In this document: positions 40,619 through 53,477 of the stretch, piece after piece
Position numbering within the stretch: position 1 is the first letter of the stretch
Layout of the letters: every line of letters begins with the position of its first letter
Assembly: GCF_000972785.3 (NCBI RefSeq)
Contig: NZ_CP011253.3
Location: 1,922,001 to 1,986,000 of the forward strand
DNA length: 64,000 nucleotides
Direction: 5' to 3'
Origin: Pandoraea oxalativorans
GTDB taxonomy: Bacteria; Pseudomonadota; Gammaproteobacteria; Burkholderiales; Burkholderiaceae
Position numbers and translations under genes: made by a program
The notes under the pieces: generated by a model
What the model was told of the DNA's origin: nothing
The model's database searches: none
What the model saw: only the letters and a program-made list of their open reading frames with translations

Positions 40619-41098
40619 ATGAGCATCGAAGGGGTTTTGCGCGAAGGGTTCGTCACCACCACGGCTGACAAACTCATCAACTGGACGCGTACGGGTTCGC
40701 TTTGGCCGATGACGTTCGGTCTCGCGTGCTGTGCGGTCGAAATGATGCACGCCGGCGCGGCGCGTTACGATCTGGACCGGTTTGGCGTGGTGTTCCGCCC
40801 CAGCCCGCGTCAGTCGGACGTGATGATCGTGGCCGGTACGCTGTGCAACAAGATGGCGCCCGCGCTGCGCAAGGTCTACGACCAGATGGCCGAGCCGCGC
40901 TGGGTGATCTCGATGGGGTCGTGCGCCAACGGCGGCGGCTACTATCATTATTCCTACTCGGTGGTGCGCGGTTGCGATCGCATCGTGCCGGTCGACGTCT
41001 ACGTGCCGGGCTGTCCGCCGACGGCCGAGGCGCTGGTCTACGGCATCATCCAGTTGCAGTCGAAGATCAAGCGGACTGCGACGATCGCGCGTAAATAA
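40619..41098 (+). CDS. nuoB: NADH-quinone oxidoreductase subunit B
   Basis: 159 residues; carries cluster N2, the last iron-sulfur centre before quinone. The cysteines are in [22 protein letters not shown] and [11 protein letters not shown], the standard set. Peripheral arm of complex I, next to the membrane. Confidence 0.98.
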   Translation: MSIEGVLREGFVTTTADKLINWTRTGSLWPMTFGLACCAVEMMHAGAARYDLDRFGVVFRPSPRQSDVMIVAGTLCNKMAPALRKVYDQMAEPRWVISMGSCANGGGYYHYSYSVVRGCDRIVPVDVYVPGCPPTAEALVYGIIQLQSKIKRTATIARK

Positions 41099-41110
41099 CC
41101 GCTACCGCCC

Positions 41111-41710
41111 ATGTCTACACTAGAAAAACTCAAGACCACCCTGCAAAACGTGCTTGGCCCCCGGGCCGAGCAGTTGGTGGAAGCCCTCGACGAGCTCACG
41201 CTCACCGTCAAGGCTAGCGACTATCTCGAAGTGGCGCGTACGCTGCGCGATCATCCCGAGCTGAAGTTCGAGCAGCTGATGGACATTGCCGGTCTCGATT
41301 ACTCGGCTTACGGCGATGGCGCCTACGACGGTCCGCGTTACGCCGCCGTGTCGCATCTGCTCTCGCTCACCCACAACTGGCGTCTGCGCGTGCGCGTGTT
41401 CGCACCGGAAGACGATCTGCCGGTCGTGGCCTCGCTGATCGATCTGTGGAGTTCGGCCGACTGGTTCGAGCGCGAAGCATTCGATCTGGTCGGTATCGTG
41501 TTCGAAGGTCACCCGGACCTGCGCCGTATTCTCACGGACTACGGTTTTATCGGTCACCCGTTCCGCAAGGACTTCCCGACGTCGGGTTATGTCGAGATGC
41601 GTTACGACCCGGAGCAGAAGCGAGTGATCTATCAGCCGGTGACGATCGAGCCGCGCGAAATTACGCCGCGCATCATCCGCGAAGAGCATTACGCCGGTCT
41701 GAAACATTAA
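41111..41710 (+). CDS. nuoC: NADH-quinone oxidoreductase subunit C
   Basis: 199 residues, separate from NuoD (in E. coli the two are fused). The 30-kDa subunit signature ERE(A)[33 protein letters not shown] is present near residue 120. Connecting subunit at the quinone site. Followed by nuoD after 9 bp. Confidence 0.97.
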   Translation: MSTLEKLKTTLQNVLGPRAEQLVEALDELTLTVKASDYLEVARTLRDHPELKFEQLMDIAGLDYSAYGDGAYDGPRYAAVSHLLSLTHNWRLRVRVFAPEDDLPVVASLIDLWSSADWFEREAFDLVGIVFEGHPDLRRILTDYGFIGHPFRKDFPTSGYVEMRYDPEQKRVIYQPVTIEPREITPRIIREEHYAGLKH

Positions 41711-41719
41711 GGTGGCCTT

Positions 41720-42973
41720 GTGGCAGACATCAAGAACTACACCCTGAACTTCGGTCCGCAGCACCCGGCCGCGCACGGCGTGCTGCGCCTGGTGCTCGAG
41801 CTGGACGGCGAAGTCATCCAGCGTGCCGATCCGCACATCGGCCTGTTGCACCGCGCGACCGAAAAACTCGCCGAATCGAAGACGTTCCTGCAATCCGTGC
41901 CGTACATGGATCGTCTCGATTATGTGTCGATGATGTGCAATGAGCACGCATACGTCATGGCGATCGAGAAGCTGCTCGGCGTCGACGTGCCGATTCGCGC
42001 ACAATACATCCGTGTGATGTTCGACGAGATCACGCGTGTGCTGAACCACCTGATGTGGATCGGCTCGCACGCCCTCGACGTGGGCGCGATGGCCGTGTTT
42101 CTGTACGCCTTCCGCGAGCGCGAAGACCTGTTCGACGTGTACGAAGCCGTCTCGGGTGCGCGTATGCACGCGGCCTACTACCGTCCGGGCGGCGTGTATC
42201 GCGACCTGCCGGACACGATGCCGAAATATCGTGCGTCGAAGATCCACAACGAGCGCGCGATCAAGAAGATGAACGAAGCCCGCGAAGGCTCGCTGCTCGA
42301 CTTCATCGAAGATTTCGCCATCCGTTTCCCGAGGTGTGTCGACGAGTACGAAACGCTGCTCACCGACAACCGTATCTGGAAGCAGCGTCTGGTGGGTATC
42401 GGCGTGGTGTCGCCTGAGCGCGCGATGCAGCTCGGCTTCTCCGGCGCGATGCTGCGCGGTTCGGGCATTGCCTGGGACTTGCGCAAGAAGCAGCCGTACG
42501 AAGTGTACGACCGCCTCGATTTCGAAATTCCGGTGGGTAAGGAAGGCGATTGCTACGACCGTTATCTGGTGCGCGTGGAAGAGATGCGCCAGTCGGCCAG
42601 CCTGATCCGCCAGTGCGTGAAGTGGCTGCGTGAGAATCCGGGTCCGGTGATCACCGACAACCACAAGGTGGCTCCGCCGTCGCGCGTCGAAATGAAGTCG
42701 AACATGGAAGAGCTGATTCACCACTTCAAGCTCTTCACGGAAGGCTTCCACGTGCCCGCCGGCGAGACGTATGCCGCTGTCGAGCACCCGAAGGGCGAGT
42801 TCGGTATCTATCTGGTGTCGGACGGTGCCAACAAGCCGTATCGCCTGAAGATTCGTGCGCCGGGCTTTGCCCACCTTTCGGCGCTCAACGAGATGGCGAA
42901 GGGTCACATGATTGCCGATGCTGTGGCGATCATCGGCACCCAGGACATTGTGTTCGGCGAGATCGATCGCTAA
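41720..42973 (+). CDS. nuoD: NADH-quinone oxidoreductase subunit D
   Basis: 417 residues from GTG 41720. 49-kDa quinone-site subunit with [14 protein letters not shown] at the N-terminus, [12 protein letters not shown], and the C-terminal DIVFGEIDR. Related to the large subunit of NiFe hydrogenases but without metal cysteines. A 170-bp gap with a hairpin separates it from nuoE. Confidence 0.98.
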   Translation: MADIKNYTLNFGPQHPAAHGVLRLVLELDGEVIQRADPHIGLLHRATEKLAESKTFLQSVPYMDRLDYVSMMCNEHAYVMAIEKLLGVDVPIRAQYIRVMFDEITRVLNHLMWIGSHALDVGAMAVFLYAFREREDLFDVYEAVSGARMHAAYYRPGGVYRDLPDTMPKYRASKIHNERAIKKMNEAREGSLLDFIEDFAIRFPRCVDEYETLLTDNRIWKQRLVGIGVVSPERAMQLGFSGAMLRGSGIAWDLRKKQPYEVYDRLDFEIPVGKEGDCYDRYLVRVEEMRQSASLIRQCVKWLRENPGPVITDNHKVAPPSRVEMKSNMEELIHHFKLFTEGFHVPAGETYAAVEHPKGEFGIYLVSDGANKPYRLKIRAPGFAHLSALNEMAKGHMIADAVAIIGTQDIVFGEIDR

Positions 42974-42980
42974 GTGCGCA

Positions 42981-43010
42981 GCGGACGCATTGCGCGTCCG
43001 CGAGTTTTAT
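42981..43010 (+). other. Intra-operon hairpin between nuoD and nuoE
   Basis: The inverted repeat GCGGACGC (42981-42988) / GCGTCCGC (42994-43001), 5-nt loop, is followed by GAGTTTTATT. It starts 8 bp after the nuoD stop. Partial terminator, attenuator or RNA-processing site are all possible. Confidence 0.55.
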
Positions 43011-43143
43011 TCGGCGGGGTTTCGCAGGTCGATTCCGTTGCCGTTCCAGTAGCCGTGCCAGCAGTGCGTGGGCAGTCGACAAAATCGGCGCGCCCGCGCT
43101 GGCACGAGCGGGGATAACGTTTTAGAGAACAGTCGGATCGGAA

Positions 43144-43644
43144 ATGCTTTCTCCCGAAGCCCTGAAGAAAATCGACCGTGCCGTTGCCAAATACCCTGCC
43201 GAGCAGAAGCAGTCGGCAGTGATGCACGCCCTTGCCGTAGCGCAGGTCGAAAAAGGCTGGTTGTCGCCCGAAGTGATGCAATTCGTGGCGGACTACCTCG
43301 AGATGCCCGCAGTCGCGGTGCAAGAGGTCGCAACCTTCTACACCATGTTCAACACGAGCCCGGTGGGCAAGTTCAAGTTGACCGTGTGCACGAACCTGCC
43401 TTGCCAGCTCACGCGTGGCGAAGAAATGGCCAAGTACCTGAAGGAGAAATTGGGCGTCGAGTATGGCGACATCACGCCCGACGGCCTCTTCACGGTCAAG
43501 GAAGGCGAGTGCATGGGCGCTTGTGGCGACGCTCCCGTCATGCTGGTGAATAACCATCGCATGTGCGGCTTCATGAACGAAGAAAAGGTCGACGCGCTCA
43601 TCAACGAGCTGACGGCCAAGGGCGCAGCAGGAGAGAAAGCATGA
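43144..43644 (+). CDS. nuoE: NADH-quinone oxidoreductase subunit E
   Basis: 166 residues, 24-kDa thioredoxin-like subunit. The 2Fe-2S (N1a) cysteines are in VCTNLPC and [10 protein letters not shown]. Part of the NADH-oxidising tip with NuoF. The stop overlaps nuoF (ATGA). Confidence 0.97.
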   Translation: MLSPEALKKIDRAVAKYPAEQKQSAVMHALAVAQVEKGWLSPEVMQFVADYLEMPAVAVQEVATFYTMFNTSPVGKFKLTVCTNLPCQLTRGEEMAKYLKEKLGVEYGDITPDGLFTVKEGECMGACGDAPVMLVNNHRMCGFMNEEKVDALINELTAKGAAGEKA

Positions 43645-44933
43645 CGTCGCTGCACAACCGTCACATCAAGCCGCTGATTCTTGCCGATCTGAACGGCGAG
43701 AACTGGCACCTCGAAGATTACGTCAAGCGTGGTGGTTACCAGCAGCTCGCACGTATTCTGAAAGAGGGCATCACGCCGGAGCAGGTGATTGCCGACGTCA
43801 AGGCGTCGGGCCTGCGTGGCCGTGGAGGCGCTGGCTTCCCGACCGGTCTGAAGTGGAGCTTCATGCCGCGCGCGTTCCCCGGTCAGAAGTACCTCGTCTG
43901 CAACTCGGACGAAGGCGAGCCGGGCACGTTCAAAGACCGCGACATCATGCGCTACAACCCGCATTCGTTGATCGAAGGGATGGCCATCGGTGCATACGCC
44001 ATGGGCATTTCGGTTGGCTATAACTACATCCACGGTGAAATCTACGAAGTGTACGAACGCTTCGAGGAAGCCCTGGACGAAGCGCGCGCAGCCGGTTATC
44101 TGGGTAACAACATTCTTGGCACGGACTTCTCGTTCGAGTTGCACGCTCACCACGGTTACGGTGCGTACATCTGCGGCGAAGAGACCGCGTTGCTCGAATC
44201 GCTCGAAGGCAAGAAGGGGCAGCCGCGTTTCAAGCCGCCGTTCCCGGCGAGCTTCGGTCTGTACGGTAAGCCTACGACCATCAACAACACCGAAACGTTC
44301 GCAGCCGTTCCGTTCCTGCTGGCCACCGGCCCGCAGCAGTATCTGGAACTGGGCAAGCCGAACAACGGTGGCACCAAGATTTTCTCGGTGTCGGGCGACG
44401 TCGAGCTGCCGGGTAACTACGAAGTGCCGTTGGGCACGCCGTTCTCCGAATTGCTCGAACTGGCCGGTGGTATGCGCGGCGGCAAGAAGCTCAAGGCAGT
44501 GATTCCTGGCGGTTCGTCGGCACCGGTCGTGCCGGCCGGACTGATGATGGAAACCACGATGGACTACGACAGCATCGCCAAGGCTGGCTCGATGCTGGGT
44601 TCGGGCGCGGTGATCGTCATGGACGAAACGCGCTGCATGGTGAAGTCGCTGCTGCGTCTGTCGTACTTCTACTACGAAGAATCGTGCGGTCAGTGCACGC
44701 CGTGCCGTGAAGGTACTGGCTGGCTGTGGCGCGTGGTCAATCGTATCGAGCATGGTGAAGGCCGCCAGGAAGATCTGGACCTGCTCAACTCGGTGGCCGA
44801 GAACATCATGGGCCGTACCATTTGCGCGCTGGGCGATGCCGCAGCGATGCCTGTGCGCGGCATGCTCAAACACTTCTGGGACGAGTTCGCCTACCACGTC
44901 GAGCACAAGCATTGCTTGGTCGGCGCTCACTAA
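43641..44933 (+). CDS. nuoF: NADH-quinone oxidoreductase subunit F
   Basis: 430 residues from ATG 43641, overlapping nuoE. 51-kDa subunit that binds NADH and FMN. The nucleotide motifs are [16 protein letters not shown] and [24 protein letters not shown] and the N3 4Fe-4S motif [11 protein letters not shown] plus a later cysteine in RTICALGD are present. Confidence 0.98.
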   Translation: MTSLHNRHIKPLILADLNGENWHLEDYVKRGGYQQLARILKEGITPEQVIADVKASGLRGRGGAGFPTGLKWSFMPRAFPGQKYLVCNSDEGEPGTFKDRDIMRYNPHSLIEGMAIGAYAMGISVGYNYIHGEIYEVYERFEEALDEARAAGYLGNNILGTDFSFELHAHHGYGAYICGEETALLESLEGKKGQPRFKPPFPASFGLYGKPTTINNTETFAAVPFLLATGPQQYLELGKPNNGGTKIFSVSGDVELPGNYEVPLGTPFSELLELAGGMRGGKKLKAVIPGGSSAPVVPAGLMMETTMDYDSIAKAGSMLGSGAVIVMDETRCMVKSLLRLSYFYYEESCGQCTPCREGTGWLWRVVNRIEHGEGRQEDLDLLNSVAENIMGRTICALGDAAAMPVRGMLKHFWDEFAYHVEHKHCLVGAH

Positions 44934-44962
44934 TCCCTTTTGACGCTTGGCATTGAACCGCT

Positions 44963-47275
44963 ATGGTTGAAATCGAAATTGACGGCCAAAAGGTCGAGGT
45001 GCCCGAAGGCAGCATGGTGATCCAGGCTGCCAAGAAGAACGGCACCTATATTCCCCACTTCTGTTACCACAAGAAGCTGTCCATCGCTGCGAACTGCCGC
45101 ATGTGCCTGGTCGAGGTCGAGAAGGCCCCGAAGGCTGTGCCGGCATGCGCTACGCCGGTGGCCAACGGCATGATCGTGCGTACGAACTCCGAGAAGGCTG
45201 TGAAGGCACAGCAATCGGTGATGGAGTTCCTGCTGATCAACCACCCGCTCGACTGCCCGATCTGCGATCAGGGCGGTGAGTGCCAACTGCAAGATCTGGC
45301 AGTGGGTTACGGTAAGTCGGCTTCGCGCTATCAGGAAGAGAAGCGCGTGGTGTTCCACAAGAACGTGGGCCCGCTCATCTCGATGGAAGAGATGTCGCGC
45401 TGCATTCACTGCACCCGTTGCGTGCGTTTCGGCCAGGAAGTGGCCGGCGTCATGGAATTCGGCATGCTGGGTCGCGGCGAGCACTCGGAAATCACGTCGT
45501 TCGTCGGCAAGACGGTCGACTCCGAACTCTCGGGCAACATGATCGACCTGTGCCCGGTCGGTGCGCTGACCTCGAAGCCGTTCCGCTACAGCGCCCGCAC
45601 GTGGGAACTGTCGCGCCGCAAGTCGGTGAGCCCTCACGATGGCGTGGGTGCGAACCTCGTGGTGCAGGTGAAGAACAACAAGGTCATGCGCGTTGTGCCG
45701 CTCGAAAACGAAGCGGTCAACGAATGCTGGATCTCGGACAAGGATCGCTTCTCGTACGAAGGCCTGAACAGCGACGAACGTCTCACCAAGCCGATGCTCA
45801 AGCAGGGCGGCGAGTGGCACGAAGTCGACTGGCAGACGGCGCTCGAGTACGTCGGTCACGGTCTGACGGACATTATCCGCGACTTCGGCGCCGACGCCGT
45901 TGCCGCGCTGGCCTCGCCGCACGCCACTGTCGAAGAACTGCACCTGCTGCAGAAGTTCGTGCGTGCACTGGGTAGCGACAACGTCGACTTCCGTCTGCGT
46001 CAGACGGATGTGTCGGGCGGCACCCAGGGTGCACCGTGGCTCGGCCTGCCGATCGCCGAACTCGATACGCTGCAAAGCGCGCTGGTTGTCGGCTCGTTCC
46101 TGCGTAAGGATCATCCGCTGTTCGCCTCGCGTCTGCGCTCGGCCGTGAAGGCCGGTGGTCAACTGAATCTGCTGCACGGCTCGGACGACGATCTGCTGGT
46201 GAAGCTCGCCAACAAGATCATCGCGGCACCGAGCGCCTGGGTGAGCGAACTGGCAGGTATCGCCGTCGCCGCTGCGGCTGCCAAGGGCGTTGCCGCCCCG
46301 GCAGAACTGGCCGGTGTGAGCGCCAGCGACGCCGCCAAGGCGATCGCCGCTTCGCTGATCAACGGCGAGCGTCGTGCGATTCTGCTGGGTAACGCCGTTG
46401 TCCAGCATCCGCAATTCGCTCAATTGCACGCCATCGCACAAGTGATCGCTGACATCACCGGCGCGAAGCTGGGCTTCCTGACGGAAGGCGCGAACACGGT
46501 GGGCGGTTATGCCGTGAAGGCGTTGAGCGCGAAGGGCGCTGCGGCACTGTTCGCACAACCGCGTCAGGCTTACCTGCTGCTGGGCGCCGAGCCGGAGTTC
46601 GACTCGGCCGACGCGAAGCAAGCACTCACGGCATTGACCGCCGCGAAGATGGTCGTCTCGCTCTCGCCGTTCAAGCACGGCCTCGAATACGCCGACGTGC
46701 TGCTGCCGATCGCGCCGTTCACGGAAACGGCGGGTACGTTCGTCAACGCCGAAGGTCTGCCGCAACACTTCAACGGTGTGGTGCGTGCACTGGGCGACAC
46801 GCGTCCAGGCTGGAAGGTGCTGCGCGTGCTGGGCAATCTGCTCAAGCTGCAAGGTTTCGAGCAAGATACCGCCGAACAGGTGCGTGACGAAGCGCTGGCC
46901 GGTTTCTCGCCTGCGTCGCTCGACAACCGCGCCCGCGCGGCACTGGTTGCGCCGAAGGCTGCAAGTCAGGGTCTGGAGCGTCTGGCCGATGTGCCGATCT
47001 ACGCTGCCGACGCCCTCGTGCGCCGCGCACCGTCGCTGCAACTGACCAACGATGCCAAGGCTGCGCTGCGCGCAACGCTGCCGGCTGCGCTGTTCGACAG
47101 CCTGGGTCTCGCCAAGGGCGACGCGGTTCGCGTGCGTCAGGGCGACGCCGTGGTCACGCTGCCGGCCGCTCGCTCGGAAACGCTGCCTGCCAATGTGGTG
47201 CGTGTGCCGGCGGCCACGCCGGCGTCCGCCGCGCTTGGCGCGATGTTCGGTGAAATCTCGGTGGAGAAGGTGTAA
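44963..47275 (+). CDS. nuoG: NADH-quinone oxidoreductase subunit G
   Basis: 770 residues, largest peripheral subunit. N-terminal 2Fe-2S motif (HFCYHKKLSIAANCRMC with a later CATPV), the HxxxC motif HPLDCPICDQGGEC, and the 4Fe-4S region CIHCTRCVRF...NMIDLCPVGAL. The rest is a molybdopterin-oxidoreductase-like domain without metal site, ending in Ala-rich segments. The extra N7 cluster motif of E. coli NuoG is not apparent. Confidence 0.97.
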   Translation: MVEIEIDGQKVEVPEGSMVIQAAKKNGTYIPHFCYHKKLSIAANCRMCLVEVEKAPKAVPACATPVANGMIVRTNSEKAVKAQQSVMEFLLINHPLDCPICDQGGECQLQDLAVGYGKSASRYQEEKRVVFHKNVGPLISMEEMSRCIHCTRCVRFGQEVAGVMEFGMLGRGEHSEITSFVGKTVDSELSGNMIDLCPVGALTSKPFRYSARTWELSRRKSVSPHDGVGANLVVQVKNNKVMRVVPLENEAVNECWISDKDRFSYEGLNSDERLTKPMLKQGGEWHEVDWQTALEYVGHGLTDIIRDFGADAVAALASPHATVEELHLLQKFVRALGSDNVDFRLRQTDVSGGTQGAPWLGLPIAELDTLQSALVVGSFLRKDHPLFASRLRSAVKAGGQLNLLHGSDDDLLVKLANKIIAAPSAWVSELAGIAVAAAAAKGVAAPAELAGVSASDAAKAIAASLINGERRAILLGNAVVQHPQFAQLHAIAQVIADITGAKLGFLTEGANTVGGYAVKALSAKGAAALFAQPRQAYLLLGAEPEFDSADAKQALTALTAAKMVVSLSPFKHGLEYADVLLPIAPFTETAGTFVNAEGLPQHFNGVVRALGDTRPGWKVLRVLGNLLKLQGFEQDTAEQVRDEALAGFSPASLDNRARAALVAPKAASQGLERLADVPIYAADALVRRAPSLQLTNDAKAALRATLPAALFDSLGLAKGDAVRVRQGDAVVTLPAARSETLPANVVRVPAATPASAALGAMFGEISVEKV

Positions 47276-48340
47276 ATGAGCCTGAACGAAGTCATCAATC
47301 AATACGGCACGCAGCTGCTGGGCGTTGCCTGGCCGACGGTGTGGGCGCTGGTCCGCATTCTCGTCGTCGCCGTGATTCTGCTGCTGTGCGTGGCCTATCT
47401 GATTCTGTGGGAGCGCAAGCTCATCGGCTGGATGCACGTGCGTCTCGGTCCGAACCGCGTGGGTCCGGCAGGTCTGCTCCAGCCGATCGCCGACGTGCTG
47501 AAGCTGTTGCTCAAGGAAGTGATCACGCCGTCGCAAGTCAGCAAGGGCATTTACGCTATTGCGCCAGTGATGGCCGTGTTGCCGGCGTTCGCGATCTGGG
47601 CGGTGATTCCGTTCCAGCCGGGCGCGGTGCTGGCCGACGTGAACGCCGGTCTGCTCTACGCGATGGCCATTTCGTCGATCGGTGTCTACGGCGTGATTCT
47701 CGCCGGCTGGGCCTCGAACTCGAAGTACGCCTTCCTCGGCGCCATGCGTGCATCGGCTCAGATGATTTCGTATGAAATCGCCATGGGCTTCGCGCTGGTC
47801 ACGGTGCTGATGACGGCCGGCTCGCTCAACCTGTCGGACATTGTGCGCTCGCAAGAGCACGGCATGTTCGCGGGCATGGGCTTGAACCTGCTGTCGTGGA
47901 ACTGGATTCCGCTGCTGCCGATGTTCGTCGTCTACTTCATCTCGGGTATTGCGGAAACGAACCGCCACCCGTTCGACGTGGTGGAAGGCGAGTCGGAAAT
48001 CGTGGCCGGTCACATGATCGAATACTCGGGCATGGGCTTCGCCCTGTTCTTCCTGGCCGAGTACATCAACATGATCATCATCTCGGCGCTGGCCTCGGTG
48101 CTGTTCCTGGGTGGCTGGAGTGCGCCGTTCGGCTTCCTGTCGTTCATCCCGGGTGTGTTCTGGCTGGCTTTCAAGGTGTTCCTGCTGCTGTCGGTGTTCA
48201 TCTGGGTGCGTGCGACGTTCCCGCGCTACCGCTACGACCAGATCATGCGTCTGGGCTGGAAGGTGTTCCTGCCGTTGACGATCCTCTGGGTGATCGTGGT
48301 TGGGGGCTGGATCATGTCGCCCTGGAACATCTGGGGCTGA
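47276..48340 (+). CDS. nuoH: NADH-quinone oxidoreductase subunit H
   Basis: 354 residues, about eight membrane helices; with NuoB and NuoD it forms the quinone chamber. Conserved [32 protein letters not shown] and the loop [29 protein letters not shown] are present. ATG directly follows the nuoG stop. Confidence 0.98.
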   Translation: MSLNEVINQYGTQLLGVAWPTVWALVRILVVAVILLLCVAYLILWERKLIGWMHVRLGPNRVGPAGLLQPIADVLKLLLKEVITPSQVSKGIYAIAPVMAVLPAFAIWAVIPFQPGAVLADVNAGLLYAMAISSIGVYGVILAGWASNSKYAFLGAMRASAQMISYEIAMGFALVTVLMTAGSLNLSDIVRSQEHGMFAGMGLNLLSWNWIPLLPMFVVYFISGIAETNRHPFDVVEGESEIVAGHMIEYSGMGFALFFLAEYINMIIISALASVLFLGGWSAPFGFLSFIPGVFWLAFKVFLLLSVFIWVRATFPRYRYDQIMRLGWKVFLPLTILWVIVVGGWIMSPWNIWG

Positions 48341-48363
48341 GGCGAACGGAGTAGAGGAATCCC

Positions 48364-48855
48364 ATGGTAAGGGCAATCAAGGACTTTTTCGGCAGTTTCC
48401 TGTTGTTGGAACTGCTCAAGGGCATGGCGCTCACAGGGCGCTACACGTTCGCACGCAAGGTGACGGTGCAGTTTCCGGAAGAGAAGACGCCGCTGTCGCC
48501 GCGTTTTCGCGGTCTGCACGCACTGCGCCGTTATCCGAACGGCGAAGAACGTTGCATCGCGTGCAAGTTGTGCGAAGCCGTGTGCCCGGCAATGGCAATC
48601 ACGATCGAATCGGATGTGCGTGACGACAATACCCGTCGTACCACGCGCTACGACATCGATCTGACCAAGTGCATCTTCTGCGGCTTCTGCGAAGAAAGCT
48701 GCCCGGTGGACTCGATCGTCGAGACGCACATTCTCGAGTATCACGGCGAGAAGCGGGGCGATCTGTACTTCACCAAGGAGATGCTGCTCGCGGTGGGCGA
48801 TCGTTACGAAAACGAAATCGCGGCGGCCAAGGCGGCCGATGCGCCGTACCGTTAA
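48364..48855 (+). CDS. nuoI: NADH-quinone oxidoreductase subunit I
   Basis: 163 residues with two 4Fe-4S ferredoxin motifs, [12 protein letters not shown] and [12 protein letters not shown], for clusters N6a and N6b. Passes electrons to NuoB. The N-terminal [31 protein letters not shown] segment is typical. Confidence 0.98.
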   Translation: MVRAIKDFFGSFLLLELLKGMALTGRYTFARKVTVQFPEEKTPLSPRFRGLHALRRYPNGEERCIACKLCEAVCPAMAITIESDVRDDNTRRTTRYDIDLTKCIFCGFCEESCPVDSIVETHILEYHGEKRGDLYFTKEMLLAVGDRYENEIAAAKAADAPYR

Positions 48856-48935
48856 AGCAGGGCAGGGCGCGGTGCTTGGGTAGCGCGCCCGGTACGGCAA
48901 CAGACGTTGGCTAATTCTCGGCACACCCGGTGATT

Positions 48936-49571
48936 ATGGAATTCACAACTTTTCTTTTTTACGTGTTTGCGCTGATCCTCGTGATCTCCGGCCTGAAGGT
49001 CGTGACCTCGCGCAACCCCGTACAGTCGGCACTGTTCCTGGTGCTGGCCTTCTTCAATGCTGCGGCGATCTGGATGCTGCTCGAAGCCGAGTTTCTGGCC
49101 ATCATGCTGGTGCTCGTCTACGTCGGCGCGGTGATGGTGCTGTTCCTGTTCGTGGTGATGATGATCGACATCAATCTCGACGAACTGCGTCGCGGCTTCG
49201 GTAAGTTCATTCCGCTGGCGAGCACCGTCGGCGCGATCATGATCGTCGAAGCGGCACTCGTGCTGATGCGCGGCTACGGCGCCACGCGTGCCCCGGTGAA
49301 GGCCGTGTCGGCACCGGACGTGTCGAACACCAAGGCGCTCGGCGTTGCGCTCTACACCGACTACATCTTCGCCTTCGAAGTGGCAGGTCTGATCCTGCTG
49401 GTGGCCGTCGTGGCAGCCGTTGCGCTCACGATGCGTACCCGTAAGGACCACAAACAGACCGACCCGAGCAAGCAGGTGCGCGTGAAGAAACGCGACCGCG
49501 TGCGTCTGGTGTCGATGCCCGCCGAAGCCCGGCAGCAATCCACCGGCACCGACAAGCCGGCGGCGGAATAA
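48936..49571 (+). CDS. nuoJ: NADH-quinone oxidoreductase subunit J
   Basis: 211 residues from ATG 48936 (MEFTTFLFYVFALIL); a GTG two codons upstream is possible. Five membrane helices with the conserved EAEFLAIMLVLVYVGAVMVLFLFVVMM segment (third helix, pi-bulge). The tail after the last helix is basic and longer than in E. coli. Confidence 0.96.
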   Translation: MEFTTFLFYVFALILVISGLKVVTSRNPVQSALFLVLAFFNAAAIWMLLEAEFLAIMLVLVYVGAVMVLFLFVVMMIDINLDELRRGFGKFIPLASTVGAIMIVEAALVLMRGYGATRAPVKAVSAPDVSNTKALGVALYTDYIFAFEVAGLILLVAVVAAVALTMRTRKDHKQTDPSKQVRVKKRDRVRLVSMPAEARQQSTGTDKPAAE

Positions 49572-49580
49572 GGAGACAGC

Positions 49581-49892
49581 ATGATGTCGTTGTCGCTAGC
49601 GCATTACCTGGTGTTGGGCGCGATTCTGTTCGCGATCAGCATTACCGGTATCTTCCTCAACCGCAGAAATGTGATTGTGCTGCTCATGGCCATCGAGTTG
49701 ATGTTGCTCGCGGTCAATCTGAACTTCGTCGCGTTCTCGCATTACCTGGGCGACATTGCCGGCCAGGTATTCGTGTTCTTCATTCTTACGGTGGCCGCCG
49801 CAGAAGCTGCGATCGGTCTGGCCATTCTGGTCACGCTGTTCCGTAAGCTCGAAACGGTCAACGTCGAAGATCTCGACCGCCTCAAGGGTTAA
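49581..49892 (+). CDS. nuoK: NADH-quinone oxidoreductase subunit K
   Basis: 103 residues, three membrane helices, with the conserved in-membrane glutamates in [16 protein letters not shown] and [20 protein letters not shown] at 49570-49575 marks the start; ATG 49584 is equally possible. Confidence 0.97.
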   Translation: MMSLSLAHYLVLGAILFAISITGIFLNRRNVIVLLMAIELMLLAVNLNFVAFSHYLGDIAGQVFVFFILTVAAAEAAIGLAILVTLFRKLETVNVEDLDRLKG

Positions 49893-49905
49893 AGCGAACG
49901 CTGTT

Positions 49906-51957
<2,052 letters not shown>

Positions 51958-51975
51958 TAGGGGGAGCCAATAACA

Positions 51976-53457
51976 ATGCAATCGCTACCGCTTCTGAGTC
52001 TGGCCATCTGGCTGCCCATCATCTCGGGGATCGTTGTCCTCGCGGTGGGTAACGACCGCAATCCGGGCGGCGCACGCGCGCTGTCGCTCATCGGCTCGCT
52101 GCTGAGCTTCCTGGCCACGCTGCCGCTGATCTCGAACTTCGACGCCAAGGCCTCTTCGTTCCAGTTCGTCGAGAAATCGAGCTGGATCGAACGCTTCCAC
52201 ATCAACTACTTCCTCGGCATCGACGGCATCTCGCTGTGGCTTGTCGTGCTGACCGCCCTCATCACGGTGATCGTGGTGATCGCGGGCTGGGAAGTGATCA
52301 CCGAACGCGTGGCGCAGTACATGGCCGCGTTCCTGATCCTCTCCGGTCTGATGATCGGCGTGTTCTCGGCACAGGACGGCCTGCTGTTCTACGTGTTCTT
52401 CGAGGCTACGCTGATCCCGATGTATCTGATCATCGGTGTCTGGGGTGGTCCGAACCGCGTGTACGCCGCGTTCAAGTTCTTCCTGTACACGCTGCTCGGC
52501 TCGCTGCTGATGCTGGTCGCGCTGATCTATCTGTACAACGCGACGGGTTCGTTCACGCTGACCGACTGGTACGCCGCGAAGCTGCCGATGAACGTGCAGA
52601 TATTGCTGTTCGTGGCCTTCTTCATGGCCTTCGCCGTGAAGGTGCCGATGTGGCCGGTGCACACCTGGCTGCCGGACGCCCACGTGGAAGCGCCGACGGG
52701 TGGCTCGGTCGTGCTGGCCGCCATCATGCTGAAGCTCGGCGCGTACGGTTTCCTGCGCTTCTCGCTGCCGATCGCACCGGACGCCAGTCACTACCTGTCG
52801 GGCTTCATGGTCGCGCTTGCGCTGATCGCCATCGTCTACATCGGCCTCGTGGCCCTGGTGCAGACGGATATGAAGAAACTGGTGGCTTACTCGTCGATCG
52901 CTCACATGGGCTTCGCGATCCTCGGCTTCTTCATGTTCAGCGAAATCGGCATGCAGGGCGCGATGGTGCAGATGATCTCGCACGGTTTCGTGTCGGGCGC
53001 CATGTTCCTGTGTATCGGTGTGCTGTATGACCGCATGCACTCGCGCAACATCGCCGACTACGGCGGTGTCGTGAACACGATGCCGAAGTTCGCCGCGTTC
53101 CTGATGCTGTTCGCCATGGCCAACAGCGGTCTGCCGGCAACGTCGGGCTTCGTGGGTGAGTTCCTGGTGATTCTGGGCGCTGTGAAGCTGAACTTCTGGG
53201 TGGGCCTGCTGGCTGCCACCTCGCTGATCACCGGCGCGGCTTACTCGCTGTGGATGTACAAGCGCGTGATTTTCGGCGCCATCGCCAACGATCATGTGCG
53301 CGAGCTGGTCGACATCAACAAGCGCGAGTTCTTCATGCTCGCAGTGCTGGCGGCGCTCACGTTGTTCATGGGTATCTATCCGAAGCCTTTTACGGACCTG
53401 ATGCATACCTCCGTGGTTAACCTCCTCGCCCACGTGGCGCAGACCAAGCTGCCGTAA
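51976..53457 (+). CDS. nuoM: NADH-quinone oxidoreductase subunit M
   Basis: 493 residues, antiporter-like membrane subunit with about 14 helices. Conserved FFEATLIPMYLIIGVWGG (glutamate of the pump), AFAVKVPMWPVHTWLPDAHVEAPTGGSV and KKLVAYSSIAHMGF are present. Confidence 0.98.
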   Translation: MQSLPLLSLAIWLPIISGIVVLAVGNDRNPGGARALSLIGSLLSFLATLPLISNFDAKASSFQFVEKSSWIERFHINYFLGIDGISLWLVVLTALITVIVVIAGWEVITERVAQYMAAFLILSGLMIGVFSAQDGLLFYVFFEATLIPMYLIIGVWGGPNRVYAAFKFFLYTLLGSLLMLVALIYLYNATGSFTLTDWYAAKLPMNVQILLFVAFFMAFAVKVPMWPVHTWLPDAHVEAPTGGSVVLAAIMLKLGAYGFLRFSLPIAPDASHYLSGFMVALALIAIVYIGLVALVQTDMKKLVAYSSIAHMGFAILGFFMFSEIGMQGAMVQMISHGFVSGAMFLCIGVLYDRMHSRNIADYGGVVNTMPKFAAFLMLFAMANSGLPATSGFVGEFLVILGAVKLNFWVGLLAATSLITGAAYSLWMYKRVIFGAIANDHVRELVDINKREFFMLAVLAALTLFMGIYPKPFTDLMHTSVVNLLAHVAQTKLP

Positions 53458-53477
53458 TCGGGGAGGACATCTAGATC

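Noticed and set aside
44930..48376. A 1148-codon open frame on the minus strand opposite nuoF-nuoI
   Set aside because: Its translation is His/Arg/Gln-rich without domains and runs exactly antisense to well-conserved nuo genes. Long antisense frames are expected at this GC content and codon use.
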